A stretch of DNA of 41,357 bases, taken from Chara braunii. Its lineage: Eukaryota; Streptophyta; Charophyceae; Charales; Characeae. Below, one piece after another: positions 30,330 through 40,380 of the stretch. How positions within the stretch are numbered: position 1 is the first letter of the stretch; every line of letters starts with the position of its first letter. Below the pieces are notes generated by a model that did no database searches, was not told the origin of the DNA, and was given only the letters and a program-made list of their open reading frames with translations. A program made the position numbers and the translations under genes. The stretch lies in NCBI GenBank assembly GCA_003427395.1, contig BFEA01000002.1, positions 8,763,711 to 8,805,067 of the forward strand, read 5' to 3'.

Positions 30330-30885
30330 GGTGTTGCCATGCGTTTGGTCAAGCACAAAATCAAGCTACTTGAAGGTAACTTTCCTCCCAAACGTTGTGT
30401 CTACCGTATGGGACCAGCCAAACGGAAAGAACTCCAGAAACAGCTCATGAAATGATTGACCGAGGTTGAATCAGACCTAGTGAGTTTGAATTTGGTGTTC
30501 TGTTTGATCTGTGCGATGCTGCAAGGGGGTGCAAGGTCTTCTCCAAGATGGATCTCAAATCTGGCTACCACCAGATTGAAGTCGGTCCGGCAGACCAGCA
30601 CAAAACTGCATTCATTACGCGCGATGGGCCATACGAGTTCATCGTCATGCCCTTTGGTCTCATGAATGCACCAACCACTTTCCACTTTCCAAAGTCTCAT
30701 GGACAAAGTTTCTAGAAATCAGATTAACAGATTTGTGAGTGCCTACCTAGATGATATTCTGATTTTCAGCAAGTCTATAGACAAGCAAATGAATCACCCA
30801 GAGGAAGTTTTTGGCATCCTCAAGGAAGCACAATTGCATCTCAACTTGGAAAACTCTGAGTTTGGGAGAGACAATGTCATCGACA
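30330..30885 (+). pseudogene. E4 reverse transcriptase with internal deletion
   Basis: Blocks in order: VAMRLVKHKIKLLEG with CVYRMGPAKRKELQKQL, then IRPSEFEFGVLF, then GCKVFSKMDLKSGYHQIEVG, YEFIVMPFGLMNAPTTF, and in a shifted frame FVSAYLDDILIFSKSI with the catalytic Asp pair kept. About 40 codons between GVLF and GCKVF (the LRMCIDYR part) are missing. A 7-bp duplication (CACTTTCCACTTTCC, 30676-30690) causes the frameshift. It ends at ENSEFGRDNVI. Confidence 0.8.
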
Positions 30886-30960
30886 CCCTTTCATCTCAAC
30901 TGCCCGGTAAACCGTCGGTAGAGAGGGAGAAGAGGACAACGAACGCAGGGCTGTGACAAA

Positions 30961-32138
30961 CTGTTTCGTCGGAGTTTCACCGACTATATAGTCAATTAAA
31001 AAAATGGAGGTTAAAAAGCAACATATCTAACACAAAAGGCTCCACCAGCAAGAAGCACTGACCACTGAGTTGGTCCACAAAGCCACAAATTTAATTGCAC
31101 AAATACAAGAACATTGACACTGCTATTCATCCAAACAACACACCCACGTCACCACCATCTCTATCACTCCTTTCACTTTGTTGTCTAGCCCTTGGAGTGT
31201 ATAGAGTGCCATAATCCCAAATTCCACGCGACACCAAGAGTGCTACTGCATAAAACACCCTAGAAGCTACCCCATTTCTTCCATGTGCTCCTTGAATGAC
31301 ACCCACAACAAACACTCCCTGAGCCTCATCGCGAAGATGTTGTGGCCAAAACTCCAAACAAACATTCCCACCCCGAAAAAGAATGGTGGCCACCCACAAA
31401 CATTCCTTCATCGAAAAGACATCCCATGTTCTAAAGCACGACAAAGAATTAGGTCAGGTATAACAAACAAAACATATCGAACCACAAAAAAAGAATAGCT
31501 GGCTAGTACGAACCCGATCCTAACCACTTCAATCTGCCAGGACAGAAAGCTAGCAAGACCGGAATGTGCGTTTTTTTTTAAATCCCAAATTATTTCTCTC
31601 ATGCCATCCATGATACATCATAAACTACATGTGTCAAGCCACACACATGCATGTGATCACATCAGCTAATAAGGCAATCGTTGTGAGCAAACGGTCTTAA
31701 AAAACAAAAAACGAAGAAAAATAATGAAAAGGGACAGAGGTAACATAAAGCGTAAAAACATAAGAGCAAGGAAGAAGTTTGAACAAGGTATAACCGGAAT
31801 TGCAATCAGTGCGTCAGAAAGTTGAAATATGGGTGGGATATTGCCAAAGAAAAGTACCGAGAGAGTGGGGAAAGGGGGGAGGGGCCAAAGACAGAGTCAG
31901 AGCCCAATGCAAAGAGGTAGAGAGCAAAGCATAACAAAGCACGATGCACAAAGGGAAAGGAGAGAAGTAGAGACACTAGTGTGGAGCTCTTGATCTCTCT
32001 CCCTCTGCCCACTATGCCTCCCTTACATCCCGACTCTCGCTCTTTTGTTCACAACCTTTCCTTCCCCTTCCCTTTCTTTTTCTCTCTAAAAGGAAAGCCT
32101 CTCTTTGTCCACTCGTTGTTCACCTATATGAAAATACA
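30961..32138. other. Stretch without recognisable gene
   Basis: A 105-codon minus frame at 31127-31444 and shorter ones match nothing. AT-rich, low complexity around 31680-31780. Confidence 0.4.
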
Positions 32139-32187
32139 TACCTACCTAACTATTGTTGCTAGACACACAACGATAGTTAGGCAGGTA
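32139..32187. repeat. Inverted repeat, 20-bp arms, 9-base loop
   Basis: TACCTACCTAACTATTGTTG (32139-32158) and CAACGATAGTTAGGCAGGTA (32168-32187) pair at 18 of 20 positions. Confidence 0.85.
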
Positions 32188-32921
32188 CGCATGGAGAGAG
32201 AAAGCGTTCCACACACGCCAGAAAAGGGTATTGATGCAATTCAAAGTAGTGGGTCTGAAATCTCCAACAGCATGTCAATACTGGAAGTCTGGAACCAAAA
32301 AATTGAGGATATGTTGGAGGGTAGAGAAAAGAACAATGGTCGATTGTTTGGAAAACAATCAAGCCGAACCTCATATATCAAATAACTGGGAGAGACAGTG
32401 GTGGTTTAAAGATATCAAACCGAAGTTCTTATACAAAATATGGAAGCATCACGCTCCCACAAAACTGCGAAGATTGTCGAGAAAGCAAGCCTTTGATATT
32501 ACAAACAGTGAGGATTCTGAAGAATGAAATGCATGAGCATGTTGAAATGAACAATGTTTGGAACTTTGTAGCACAGTGCAAGAGAAATTGCATGGACCGC
32601 TGACAACAAATTGTCCGGATGCAGAGGGTGTGTACAGTCAGGAACGGAGGGACAGTCCTCTACACACATGCATGCAGTAACCATGTCATTGTCGTGATTG
32701 TGACAAAGACGTTGGCAGCTACAATCGAGTGCAACAGCATTTGTAGTGGTGCAAAGGAGAAGGTCGCAGAGTGTTGGTACATTGTCCTGCTACGGCATGG
32801 GGCCAGAGGAATGTGCTTCAACATAAAAGAGATTGTGGATGGTTTGGCATGGCAAGAAAACAGCATCATCATGTAGGAAATCGGTAACATCAATCATGGC
32901 ATGGACCATGATGCGGTTGTC
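32188..32921. other. Stretch without recognisable gene
   Basis: Several open frames under 100 codons on both strands, none recognisable. Confidence 0.4.
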
Positions 32922-33806
32922 TCACAGACCCCAGTGATCAGAGGCATACACAATGGCCATGCAATGGCCAGGTCTGTCTACAGTGCAGGCAGATATGTGG
33001 GATGGGAGGATTGAACCACTCGCCTGCTTGAGCATTATGTAGCTCAAGTAGGCGGTTCCTAATTGGTACTTGTAGGAAAGCAGTGGAAATCCTCTTTTCC
33101 CGGTATAATTACAATCCTCATGCTCTAGGCGGGGAAGATCAGCATCAAGCTGAAGGGCAATTGCAAGGAAGTCTGACGCTGTAATAAACGGGTGTTGGAG
33201 AATTTGAAGACAGATATTAGTTGCGGTCATACCATAGAGATTGGCAGGGATCTCAGGCTGGTGTGCTGGATGCTGGCCAACAATTTGCAGATCACCCAGA
33301 TGGTATTGAAAGGCCAAAATGTCTCGGGATGTTTGCTGGTCAGTCATTTGTGGATCACCCATGTGGTCTGCGCGTGGTGGGGCACAAATTTGCAGTTCAT
33401 CCAAACAATGCTGGTCAGCCATTTGAAGATCCCCCATGTGGTCTACGTTTTGTGGTGTTAACCGCAATGCAGGCAAATCATGTTCCAATCCCTCGAGGTT
33501 TGGGGCTGCATCCTGCGTAGGGACTGTCCCTGGAATCGGAAGTGTACCCAGGGCGTGGACCAAATCCTGTTCTACAGGTGACTTGTGAATATCCTGTGCT
33601 GAAGGGCATAAAACATGGTCCCGATACTGTTTATATATGGCGATATATATCTTTGGGACCATGTCCGGAGCTGGATCTGTCTGAAGGTCCAGTACATGAC
33701 CAGTTATCTGCACATGCGGACCAATTCCTGGCCAAGTCCAGTTTCTGGTTGGGATCGTTCCAGCATTCAGGCCCACGGTCGCCACGGTAAAAACAGTTTC
33801 ATCCAT
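32922..33806 (-). CDS. Unrecognised 294-codon ORF with degenerate internal repeats
   Basis: A complete minus-strand frame from ATG (33806) to stop (32922), one of the longest in the window not explained by a retroelement. I do not recognise the product. It has no signal peptide or obvious membrane span. Its middle has three imperfect repeats built on DHMGDLQMADQ, DHMGDPQMTDQ and YHLGDLQIVGQ, about 21-26 residues apart. Many His, Pro, Asp and Gln residues give it a low-complexity look. Overlapping plus-strand frames of 82-239 codons exist, so it may be non-coding. It lies 117 bases from the E3 3' LTR. Could be an exon, a new short-lived gene or chance. Confidence 0.25.
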   Translation of the reverse strand: MDETVFTVATVGLNAGTIPTRNWTWPGIGPHVQITGHVLDLQTDPAPDMVPKIYIAIYKQYRDHVLCPSAQDIHKSPVEQDLVHALGTLPIPGTVPTQDAAPNLEGLEHDLPALRLTPQNVDHMGDLQMADQHCLDELQICAPPRADHMGDPQMTDQQTSRDILAFQYHLGDLQIVGQHPAHQPEIPANLYGMTATNICLQILQHPFITASDFLAIALQLDADLPRLEHEDCNYTGKRGFPLLSYKYQLGTAYLSYIMLKQASGSILPSHISACTVDRPGHCMAIVYASDHWGL

Positions 33807-33922
33807 CAGTCATTTGAAAGGAAACAGTACCAGTCATATCACCTAATCCCCGATTGTAACAAGGGCTTCAGCCTCCAGCGAAACAGTGCCAGTATACAAG
33901 GAGACACCCGAGAAGTTTACCC

Positions 33923-34755
33923 TGCAATCAGACTCGCTATCTTTCTCACTCCACATGCATACAAACAGATGATGAGTATTCTGGCGCCAGACGCCCACAC
34001 AAAGCTAAGAGAAATACAAGTCGAGAACACAGGTTCGGTACAAACTCGCTTCAGGTTATCTATGGCGACCAAGCGCCCAACTCTCTCTTACAGCCAACCC
34101 GTACTCCCACTGCTTACACAAGCACGCTCACACCTCACAGGCGATCTCCCTGGATATTCCACGCGCATGCACTCTCTTCACTTTCTATCGCAGCTATGGC
34201 TGCCGCCTACGCACCACTACAAGCGGCTATGTCTGCTCTATCTTGCCAACTGCCCACTTCAACTTCGGGCTTCGTGCAGACCACCTAGCACAAGGCGCAC
34301 TGGCAGCGCTTCCGCAAGGATCACCACAGAATGAATGAATTGCTGGACGCTGCCTTTATACTTCTGTTGGCCGCTGGTCTGCCTCTTTCCACCAGGCCCT
34401 TGGTGCACACAGCTCCACACGGTACTTGCTTGACTGGACTGAGTATGGCTGGGACCGGTACCGCTGACTGCACGGGGTTGCACTGCCGACTCGATGCAGT
34501 TGGACTTACGACTTGCCTACAGACCTCTAGCCTAGCAGTTTTGACCTCTACACAGCGGTAACCCCTACTTGACAGATATACAGATCGAATCCCTACAGCT
34601 ACAGGGACCTACAACAAAGAACAGTTGCTACTAAAACACAGGTCGCGGGCTCAAACACACAGGGGTCTACTCGATACTGTACACGGATGCAGATAAGGTC
34701 TAGGGATTGAAGCCTGGGATCTGCATCTGCTTCTGCAAAGGTGAAAACCGTTTCA
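33923..34755 (-). repeat. E3 3' LTR, complete (833 bp)
   Basis: Minus reading starts TGAAACGG (34755) and ends GATTGCA (33923), the same ends as the E2 LTR. Shares CTTGCTTGACTGGACTG-type text, the TATA box and GGCGCCAG with it. It is 145 bp shorter than the E2 LTR, partly because the 31-bp tandem repeats are absent. Confidence 0.9.
34354..34360 (-). promoter_or_regulatory. TATA box of E3 LTR
   Basis: Minus TATAAAG, aligned with TATAAAT in E2 at 27899-27905. Confidence 0.6.
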
Positions 34756-34768
34756 CTCCCGCCGGCCT
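34756..34768 (-). promoter_or_regulatory. E3 polypurine-type tract
   Basis: Minus AGGCCGGCGGGAG, identical to 27367-27379 and directly next to the LTR start. Confidence 0.65.
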
Positions 34769-34843
34769 AAATTCGAGGTCCTCCGATAATACTTCAGTGT
34801 AAGGCCGGACCTTTATCCTTCTTATCTCTCTCATAGGCTCAGA

Positions 34844-35410
34844 CTAATTGGGAGCTGTCTCTAGAAGTTCTGCTTTGGTGAACCAGCGGTCATCTTCAGG
34901 TTCTTGATAAGAGAATCTGACTTTGTACTGCTTCTGTGGATGACCTCTACCTCCTGTTCTGAAGACATCTTCACCTACTATGCCATCAATGGCGTACCTT
35001 CCATCCATATCCGGAGGAATCATAGACCTTCGTGATGGAAACTGTTGACTCGTAGTACAAGGCAACAACTTTGATGCATGGAAAACTGGGTAGGTGTGGA
35101 GGTGTGCTGGAATCTCTATCGTGTCCAATGGTCCATCCTCTCCGCCCTTGACTTCTAGGACTGGCCAGGGTCCTCTATAAGCAGGTAGCAGTTTCTGCGA
35201 GATGTTCTCCTCGCGAGCGAACTCTTTTGACTTGACCCAGACTAAGTCGCCTACTTGGAACTGTGAAGGGCGACGGTGTTTGTTGGCTTGTTCTATCATC
35301 CTGTGCTGGGCCTTCCTGAGGTTCTCAACTACTGTAGCACTTTCTTTTTCGTGTTGTATCGCAAATTCCCTTATGTAGACTCTAAATCTGATCCCGGTTA
35401 AGTCCTTCAA
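34844..35410 (-). pseudogene. E3 integrase C-terminus with chromodomain
   Basis: Minus frame with FAIQHEKESATVVENLRKAQ, HRRPSQFQVGDLVWVKSKEF, LLPAYRGPWPVLEV, then a chromodomain-like end YAIDGIVGEDVF, QKQYKVRFSYQEPEDDRWFT, AELLETAPN and stop at 34844. It overlaps the upstream integrase frame (35382-35410), so a frameshift lies near 35390. E2's equivalent carries a stop at QH, here read through as QHEKE. Confidence 0.9.
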
Positions 35411-36120
35411 ACGGTCTGCGTGGTTTAAAAGACTTATTTAGCTCGTTGGGAGTGTGACAAGTGGCTAAATGCACGCTATTGTTGTAAGCACTAGCCACCT
35501 TTGGGAGCATCTCATCCCAGTTAAGTTGGTCGGGCCTAATGTACATTCTCAGAACTTGCTGCAGGACTTTGCTCATCTGCTCAGTCTCACCGTTGGTCTC
35601 TGGATGGCGGCCAGATGCCATTAACAACTTAGATCCGTAGACTTTCATTAATTCCTGCCAGTTCTGACTAGTGAACCGGGTGTCCCTGGCACTAACTATA
35701 GACAACGGTAGCCCATGTTCATTGACCCAATGGTCGAAAAACTTCTGTATTACTAATTTTGTGCGTGCCTCAGCGGGCAAAGGGACAAAAAGTGCATACT
35801 TGCTAAACCTATCTACTACAACCATGACTTGGCTCTTGCCATGTCTACTCTTGACACCAGTATCCATGAAATCTATAGACACTGAATCTCCAGGTCCTTC
35901 GGGGATAGGCAAGGGTTTGAGAAGGCCGAGAGGGGCTTGCGTAGTAGTCTTATTCCTTTGACAGACTTTGCAACTGCGTACGTATTCTATGCAGTCGGCC
36001 TTCATACCAGGCCAGGTATACGTGCGCATGAGGTTGGCTAATGTCTTTTACCAACCGAAATGTCCCTCTGTATCATGGCATTCCCCTATGATCAAACTTC
36101 GGATCTCTTCATTGGGAACG
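35382..36120 (-). pseudogene. E3 integrase catalytic core
   Basis: Zinc domain EGHFGW then TAA (36050-36048, where E2 has CAA), KTLANLMRTYTWPGMKADC and intact C-x2-C (SCKVCQRNK). Core with D in VSIDFMDTGV, D in VSARDTRFTSQ and E in NGETEQMSKVLQQVLRM, so the DDE triad is present; then NWDEMLPKVASAYNNSVHLA. The nonsense codon cuts pol before the core. Integrase joins the cDNA ends to host DNA. Confidence 0.9.
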
Positions 36121-36222
36121 CATAGGCAGTCAACAACATTAGTCTTCTCAAATAACAAGCCGTCTGTAATGCGGTGATCTGGTTCTGATTCTGGTGCCTC
36201 CTTAACTCTCTTCAGGAGGTCG

Positions 36223-36782
36223 CTATAGAGTGGGTCCTGTGCATACGCTTCTTTGACTCTCTAGGTCTCTCCCTGTATCCAAATAGTGCACTATCGCTCC
36301 AAAGTAGTCCGATCTCCTACTTAGGGTGTCCGCAACTACATTGTATTTTCCCTTGACTGGCTTGAGCTCAAATTCATACTGATTTATCTCTTCGGCCCAC
36401 CTAGTTAGCTTTGGTGTCATCTTGGCCTGCGTTTTCAGCCACCTTAGCGTCTTGTGGTTTGAATACACTTTGAAGTACCTCCCAAGCAAGTAGTGCTTCC
36501 AATGTTCTAACGCTTGCCTGAGAGCGTAGGGTTCCCTCTCGTAGGTGGATGTTGCTACCTTTTCTGAAGGCATTCTAGCAGACATGAACTCTATGGGTCT
36601 GTATCCATTACCATCGTATTGCTATAGAACAACACCTATGCCATATTGACTTGCATCAATGGTGACGACGAATGGCAATGATGGATCGGCTACCTTAAGG
36701 ACAAGATACTTTATTAAGGCCCGCTTTAACTTCTTCAGGGCCGACGTACAACCCTTATCCCATTTCCAGATTGCCTCTTTCT
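36223..36782 (-). pseudogene. E3 RNase H
   Basis: Blocks: FVVTIDASQYGIGVVL (first Asp), a TAG at 36624-36622, PIEFMSARMPSEK, STYEREPYALRQALEHWKHY (Glu), VYSNHKTLRWLKTQAKMTPK where the usual catalytic Asp of TDHK is Asn, and YNVVADTLSRR. A shift after DTGRDLE (near 36262) and another at the RT junction near 36830 break the frame. RNase H removes the RNA strand during cDNA synthesis. Confidence 0.85.
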
Positions 36783-37690
36783 TCAACAACCTGCGGAGGG
36801 GAGCAGCGATGGTGGAGAAGTTCCTGACTTTCTATTGTAATTGGCCAATCCTAAGAATGACCGGAACTCTGTCAGCGTGCGGGGAGTCAACCAATCTCTA
36901 ATCGCTGCTATCTTACTGTCTTCAGGCTTTATGCCATCTCCATCTAGAACGTGTCCTAGATATAAAACCTGTGTCTTGGCCCACTCACACTTTTTCGCAT
37001 TGATCTTGAAGTTAGCTTCTCTCAGCTTCCCCAAGACCTGCCTCAGATGGCCCTCATGCTCTTGGAGGGTCTTATTAAACACTAGAATATCATCTAGATA
37101 TACAACTACAAATCGATCTAACCACAGCCTGAACAAGTCATTCATACAACGCTGAAACGTACCTGGCGCGTTGGTTAATCCAAAGGGCATCACTATAAAC
37201 TCATAGTGCCCGTATCTGGTCCTGAACGCCGTCTTGTGCTGATCATCGGGATGGACTTCTATCTGATGATAGCCTGACTTCAAATCTATCTTAGAGAAGT
37301 ATCTGCAACCCTGCACTCGATCCAACATATCATCTATTCGAGGCAGTGGTTCTGCGTTCTTCACTGTAATGGCGCTGAGACCCCTATAGTCTATACACAT
37401 TCTTAACTTTCCCTCCTTTTTGGGAACAAACAGAACAGGTGCTCCAAAAGGAGACGAACTGGGCCTAATCCAACCCTTCTCGAGGAGCTCGTCTAACTGC
37501 TTCCGCAACTCCTCTAACTCCCTTGGAGACATTCTATACACCGCTCCTTTGGGAGTTCTACTGCCATGCTCTATCTCAATTCGATGATGGATCGACCGCG
37601 ATACTACCCCTGTAGGTGACTCAGATAAATCTGCATATTCCTCTAGTAGCTTGGCAATGCAAGGGTCTATGGGCTCCTCAGACTTGGCTC
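36783..37690 (-). pseudogene. E3 reverse transcriptase
   Basis: Open minus frame over 250 codons with all RT blocks: MYRMSPRELEELRKQLDELL, GWIRPSSSPFGAPVLFVPKK, LRMCIDYRGLSAITVKNAEP, RYFSKIDLKSGYHQIEV, YEFIVMPFGLTNAPGTFQ, the intact active site FVVVYLDDILVFNKT, and thumb CEWAKTQVLYLGHVLDGDGI with LTEFRSFLGLANYNRK. The frame is lost at the end (NYNRK then a shifted tail). The frame runs upstream past 37541 without a clear start, as expected for a polyprotein. Confidence 0.92.
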
Positions 37691-37700
37691 AGTGACTGGC

Positions 37701-38336
37701 CTAAAATAGGCAACGAAAACCTGTTCTTTCAACTGCTGCTTCTTTACTAATCTTGTGAATGCAGGAGCGCTGACAACAATGTGCTAAGGGGCTGTCTACC
37801 CCTGACACATGAAACAGGCGAGCAATCTTAACTCCACCTGACGGGCTAGGGAGCCTACACTCGTGCTCTCTTAAGTGGAGTGTGGCCCCAACTGCCTCTC
37901 CCCAATCCATTCCTAGGACTATATCAAACAGGAGGTTATCTTCTACGAGGAGAGTCAGGGAATGGAAAACTTTTTCTACCTTCCCATCTTTCTCTAGGCG
38001 GAAATAAGCCTGGACTCCCTTGACATAATCCTCGACCTGCATCGTGCGATTGCCTGTGAGGATGCTGACTATAGGTTCCTCTAGCTTTCAGACCTTTAAG
38101 TTGAGCTTCAACTTGTGTAGCGCTTTACGACTAGTATAGCTACGGGTAGCCCCACTGTCTATAAGGGCCCCTACTCTGCTTCTAAAAATCTTTACATCTA
38201 CTAATACTAGTTGTCCTTTCCCATCCTTCATCTTGGCCCAGGCAGGCATCCTCTCCTTCAATTCTTCTGCCACGCCTATGAGGGAAGTGCTTAGAGAGAC
38301 CCTAATGCAGCAGTCTCTGGACAACTTTCTAGGCAC
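37701..38336 (-). pseudogene. E3 aspartic protease
   Basis: First frame (38336-38088) has VGALIDSGATRSYTSRKALH with the catalytic DSG intact, ending KLNLKV-stop. The second (38042-37701) continues MQVEDYVKGVQAYFRLE and FDIVLGMDWGEAVGATL, the I-L-G-M-D-W block. A stop after LNLKV splits the domain. The protease would cut Gag-Pol into its parts. Confidence 0.85.
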
Positions 38337-38436
38337 TGGCCAGCAACCTCTACCATAGACACATGTGGGTTGGGAGTTTCTCTATGGTGTGCGCACTCTT
38401 CTCCACATGGTCTAGGGGTAAGGGCAGTTGCGACCC

Positions 38437-38977
38437 CTACCGACGGTTGCCTTTTGCTGCCTGTGCAGCAAATCGGGCCGCCCTATATTTTGGGTAGTAT
38501 TTGATAATGTGACATGGATTACCGCAGTAAATGCATTGATCCTGGTCTATCCTCTTCTGCCAGACTTTCTGATCGAGATCCAAATCTTCCCAAGGCCTGC
38601 CCTGTGGCAAGCCAGGGTGCCATCCACCCCTCCTATAAGGTGACCGATTGGAACGCGAACGGTTTTGCGGGGGACCTTGACCCCTACCTCCCTCTTGGCA
38701 GTTTCCCCTACCACCAACCCCCTGATCGTCCTGTCCTCGACCCCCTGAGACCCGGCCCCCTTGGCCCCGGCCTCCTCCTCTTCCTTGCGGCCTCCCTCCA
38801 GCCGCGACAGCAGCATAGGACCTCCCCTGACCTACACTCTTGTCTTCCTCCTCGAGGCCCCACTCTATCTCGCTATACGGAACATTTTGCATTCCTCCTT
38901 CATCCAATGTCAGGATCAGGCTATCCTTCCCCTTAACATGCCCTGAAATGGTCCAGCCCTTCCACTTTTTACCCTTG
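38437..38977 (-). pseudogene. E3 gag C-terminus: basic Gly/Arg-rich region and zinc knuckle
   Basis: Minus frame with a long GRGGGRGQGGRVSGGRGQ-type Arg/Gly-rich segment, likely RNA binding, followed by CIYCGNPCHIIKYYPK, a CCHC knuckle whose final Cys is Tyr (and Gly-His changed to Cys-His). A frameshift at about 38980 separates it from the capsid frame. Confidence 0.8.
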
Positions 38978-39919
38978 TCAAAATCTTTGTGCCAAAAGGC
39001 AGTGACCGTCGTGGATTTGGGCCTCGTAGGCTACGACATCACGACTCAACTTATCATACGTCATCCCTTGTTCTCGCGACTTGTCGTAGAAGTGCTTGTG
39101 CAAACTTTCGGGCATCGCACAATAGAATAACTGAACCAACTGTGGCTCAGTAAGCCCATGGTTTGGGACCGCGACAAGCTCATCCATGGCTCCCTTAAGT
39201 GTCCTTGCGCTCTTCCACTGACGTGTGTGGATTGTCTGGAACTTATCTGAGGCCTTGATTCCCTTAGTTACATCCGCGAAACGTTCGTGAAGGAACTTTA
39301 GGAATTCATTGAGGGGAGTGATGGTGGAATATGCCACCATATCATTGTCACATTTGGTGGTGCGGGCTAACGACCTAGCGAAGCTAGACGCTTCGTCTCT
39401 AAGGGCATGGAACGCGACGAGGACCTGCTCCTCAGGGATAATATCCTGGAGGTGCATGTAGGAATTGATGTTAGCCTCCCAATTGTCAAAGTCTTCCCCC
39501 TGTCTCCTGTTGTAGGCGTCAAGAAACTTTACTTTACCTCGTTCCCTACGCGGGCGTGCCTCCTCCTCCTTTGGGACTGCAATCTTTGTGCCCTCTATAG
39601 TGCCAACACAGAACTGTTCTGTGTTCTTCACACGGGCCTGCATCTCAGAGCCCATCCGCATCATCATATCATGGGCAAAGTCTCTAAACCCTACTCGGAT
39701 GGACTGTAGGGCTATGTCATGGCCCTTTGAAGTATGCATCTGCTCCTGTTGGACGCGAATCAATACATCTATGCCTTTTGCGATCGCATCCACCTTGCTC
39801 TGCAAGCCCCCTTGTGTCAGCGCATTAGTATGTTGTTCTGCTGCGGCAGCCAATTCCTTCTCTAACTCGGTGGCCGCCGCTATGCGCCTCCTTCTCTGCC
39901 TCCTCAGTCGCAATTTCAC
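38978..39919 (-). pseudogene. E3 gag capsid domain
   Basis: Open frame with a charged start (RLRRQRRRRIAAATELEKEL), then GKVKFLDAYNRRQGEDFDNW, EQVLVAFHALRDEASSFARS and FLKFLHERFADVTKGIKA, the Retrotrans_gag pattern (F-x-x-W, A-x-x-W-like, F-x-x-F). It follows the N-terminal gag frame with a one-base shift at the TGA 39918-39916; losing a single G from a TGG Trp codon there would explain it. Confidence 0.85.
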
Positions 39920-40380
39920 TCCATTATTTTCTCCTCTTCCACGGTTTGCTGCTCTAGCGGGCCAGTCAGGGCCTTTATCTCTGCCACACCAACATCCCTC
40001 TCGGCCTGGGGAATGTACATCAACGCTTCTTCATCTTCCCCCAGGGATAAGTTAGCCACCCACTCCGACACCATCTTCTCTAGTTTCCTCTCATCTTCAC
40101 TGACGCCACTTGATTCCCCTCTTTCCTTTCTCCTCACAGTCCTCACCAGGGGTATCTCCTCTTCTTCCTCTTCTTCTTCTACTTCTTTGAGTTTCTCCTC
40201 CTCTTCTTTCTTCAACTTTTCCATCTCCTCTTCAAGCTTCTTCTTCTTCGCCGCCTGCGCTTCCAACAGGGTCTGTTTCTTGGCCTCCTTCTCCTTTCTT
40301 TCTTTCAATATGGCGGCGACACTCTCTTCCTGCTCTTTCGTATATGGGGTGGTACTCGTATCACTGCGCGTGTCAACCAT
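39916..40380 (-). pseudogene. E3 gag N-terminal coiled coil
   Basis: The ATG at 40380 (MVDTRSDTSTTPYTKEQEES) has a strong Kozak context (CACCATGG). The rest is a Lys/Glu-rich helix (AKKKKLEEEMEKLKKEEEEK), acidic run, then SEWVANLSLGEDEEALMYIP and a TGA. It should drive Gag assembly. The frame is open to 40413 through a GTG, but ATG at 40380 is the better start. Confidence 0.85.

Larger units (their letters stand above)
29640..30885 (+). mobile_element. Gypsy pol remnant E4, plus strand
   Basis: Protease-like and RT-like blocks in pol order without LTRs, gag or integrase. It ends at about 30885 inside the RT thumb. Its sequence is distinct from E1-E3 (for example PEGVAMRLVKHKIKLLEG and GLMNAPTTF). 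Confidence 0.75.

Noticed and set aside
33615-34334. A 239-codon plus-strand frame
   Set aside because: It runs from flanking DNA into the E3 LTR across the LTR boundary and has no recognisable domain.
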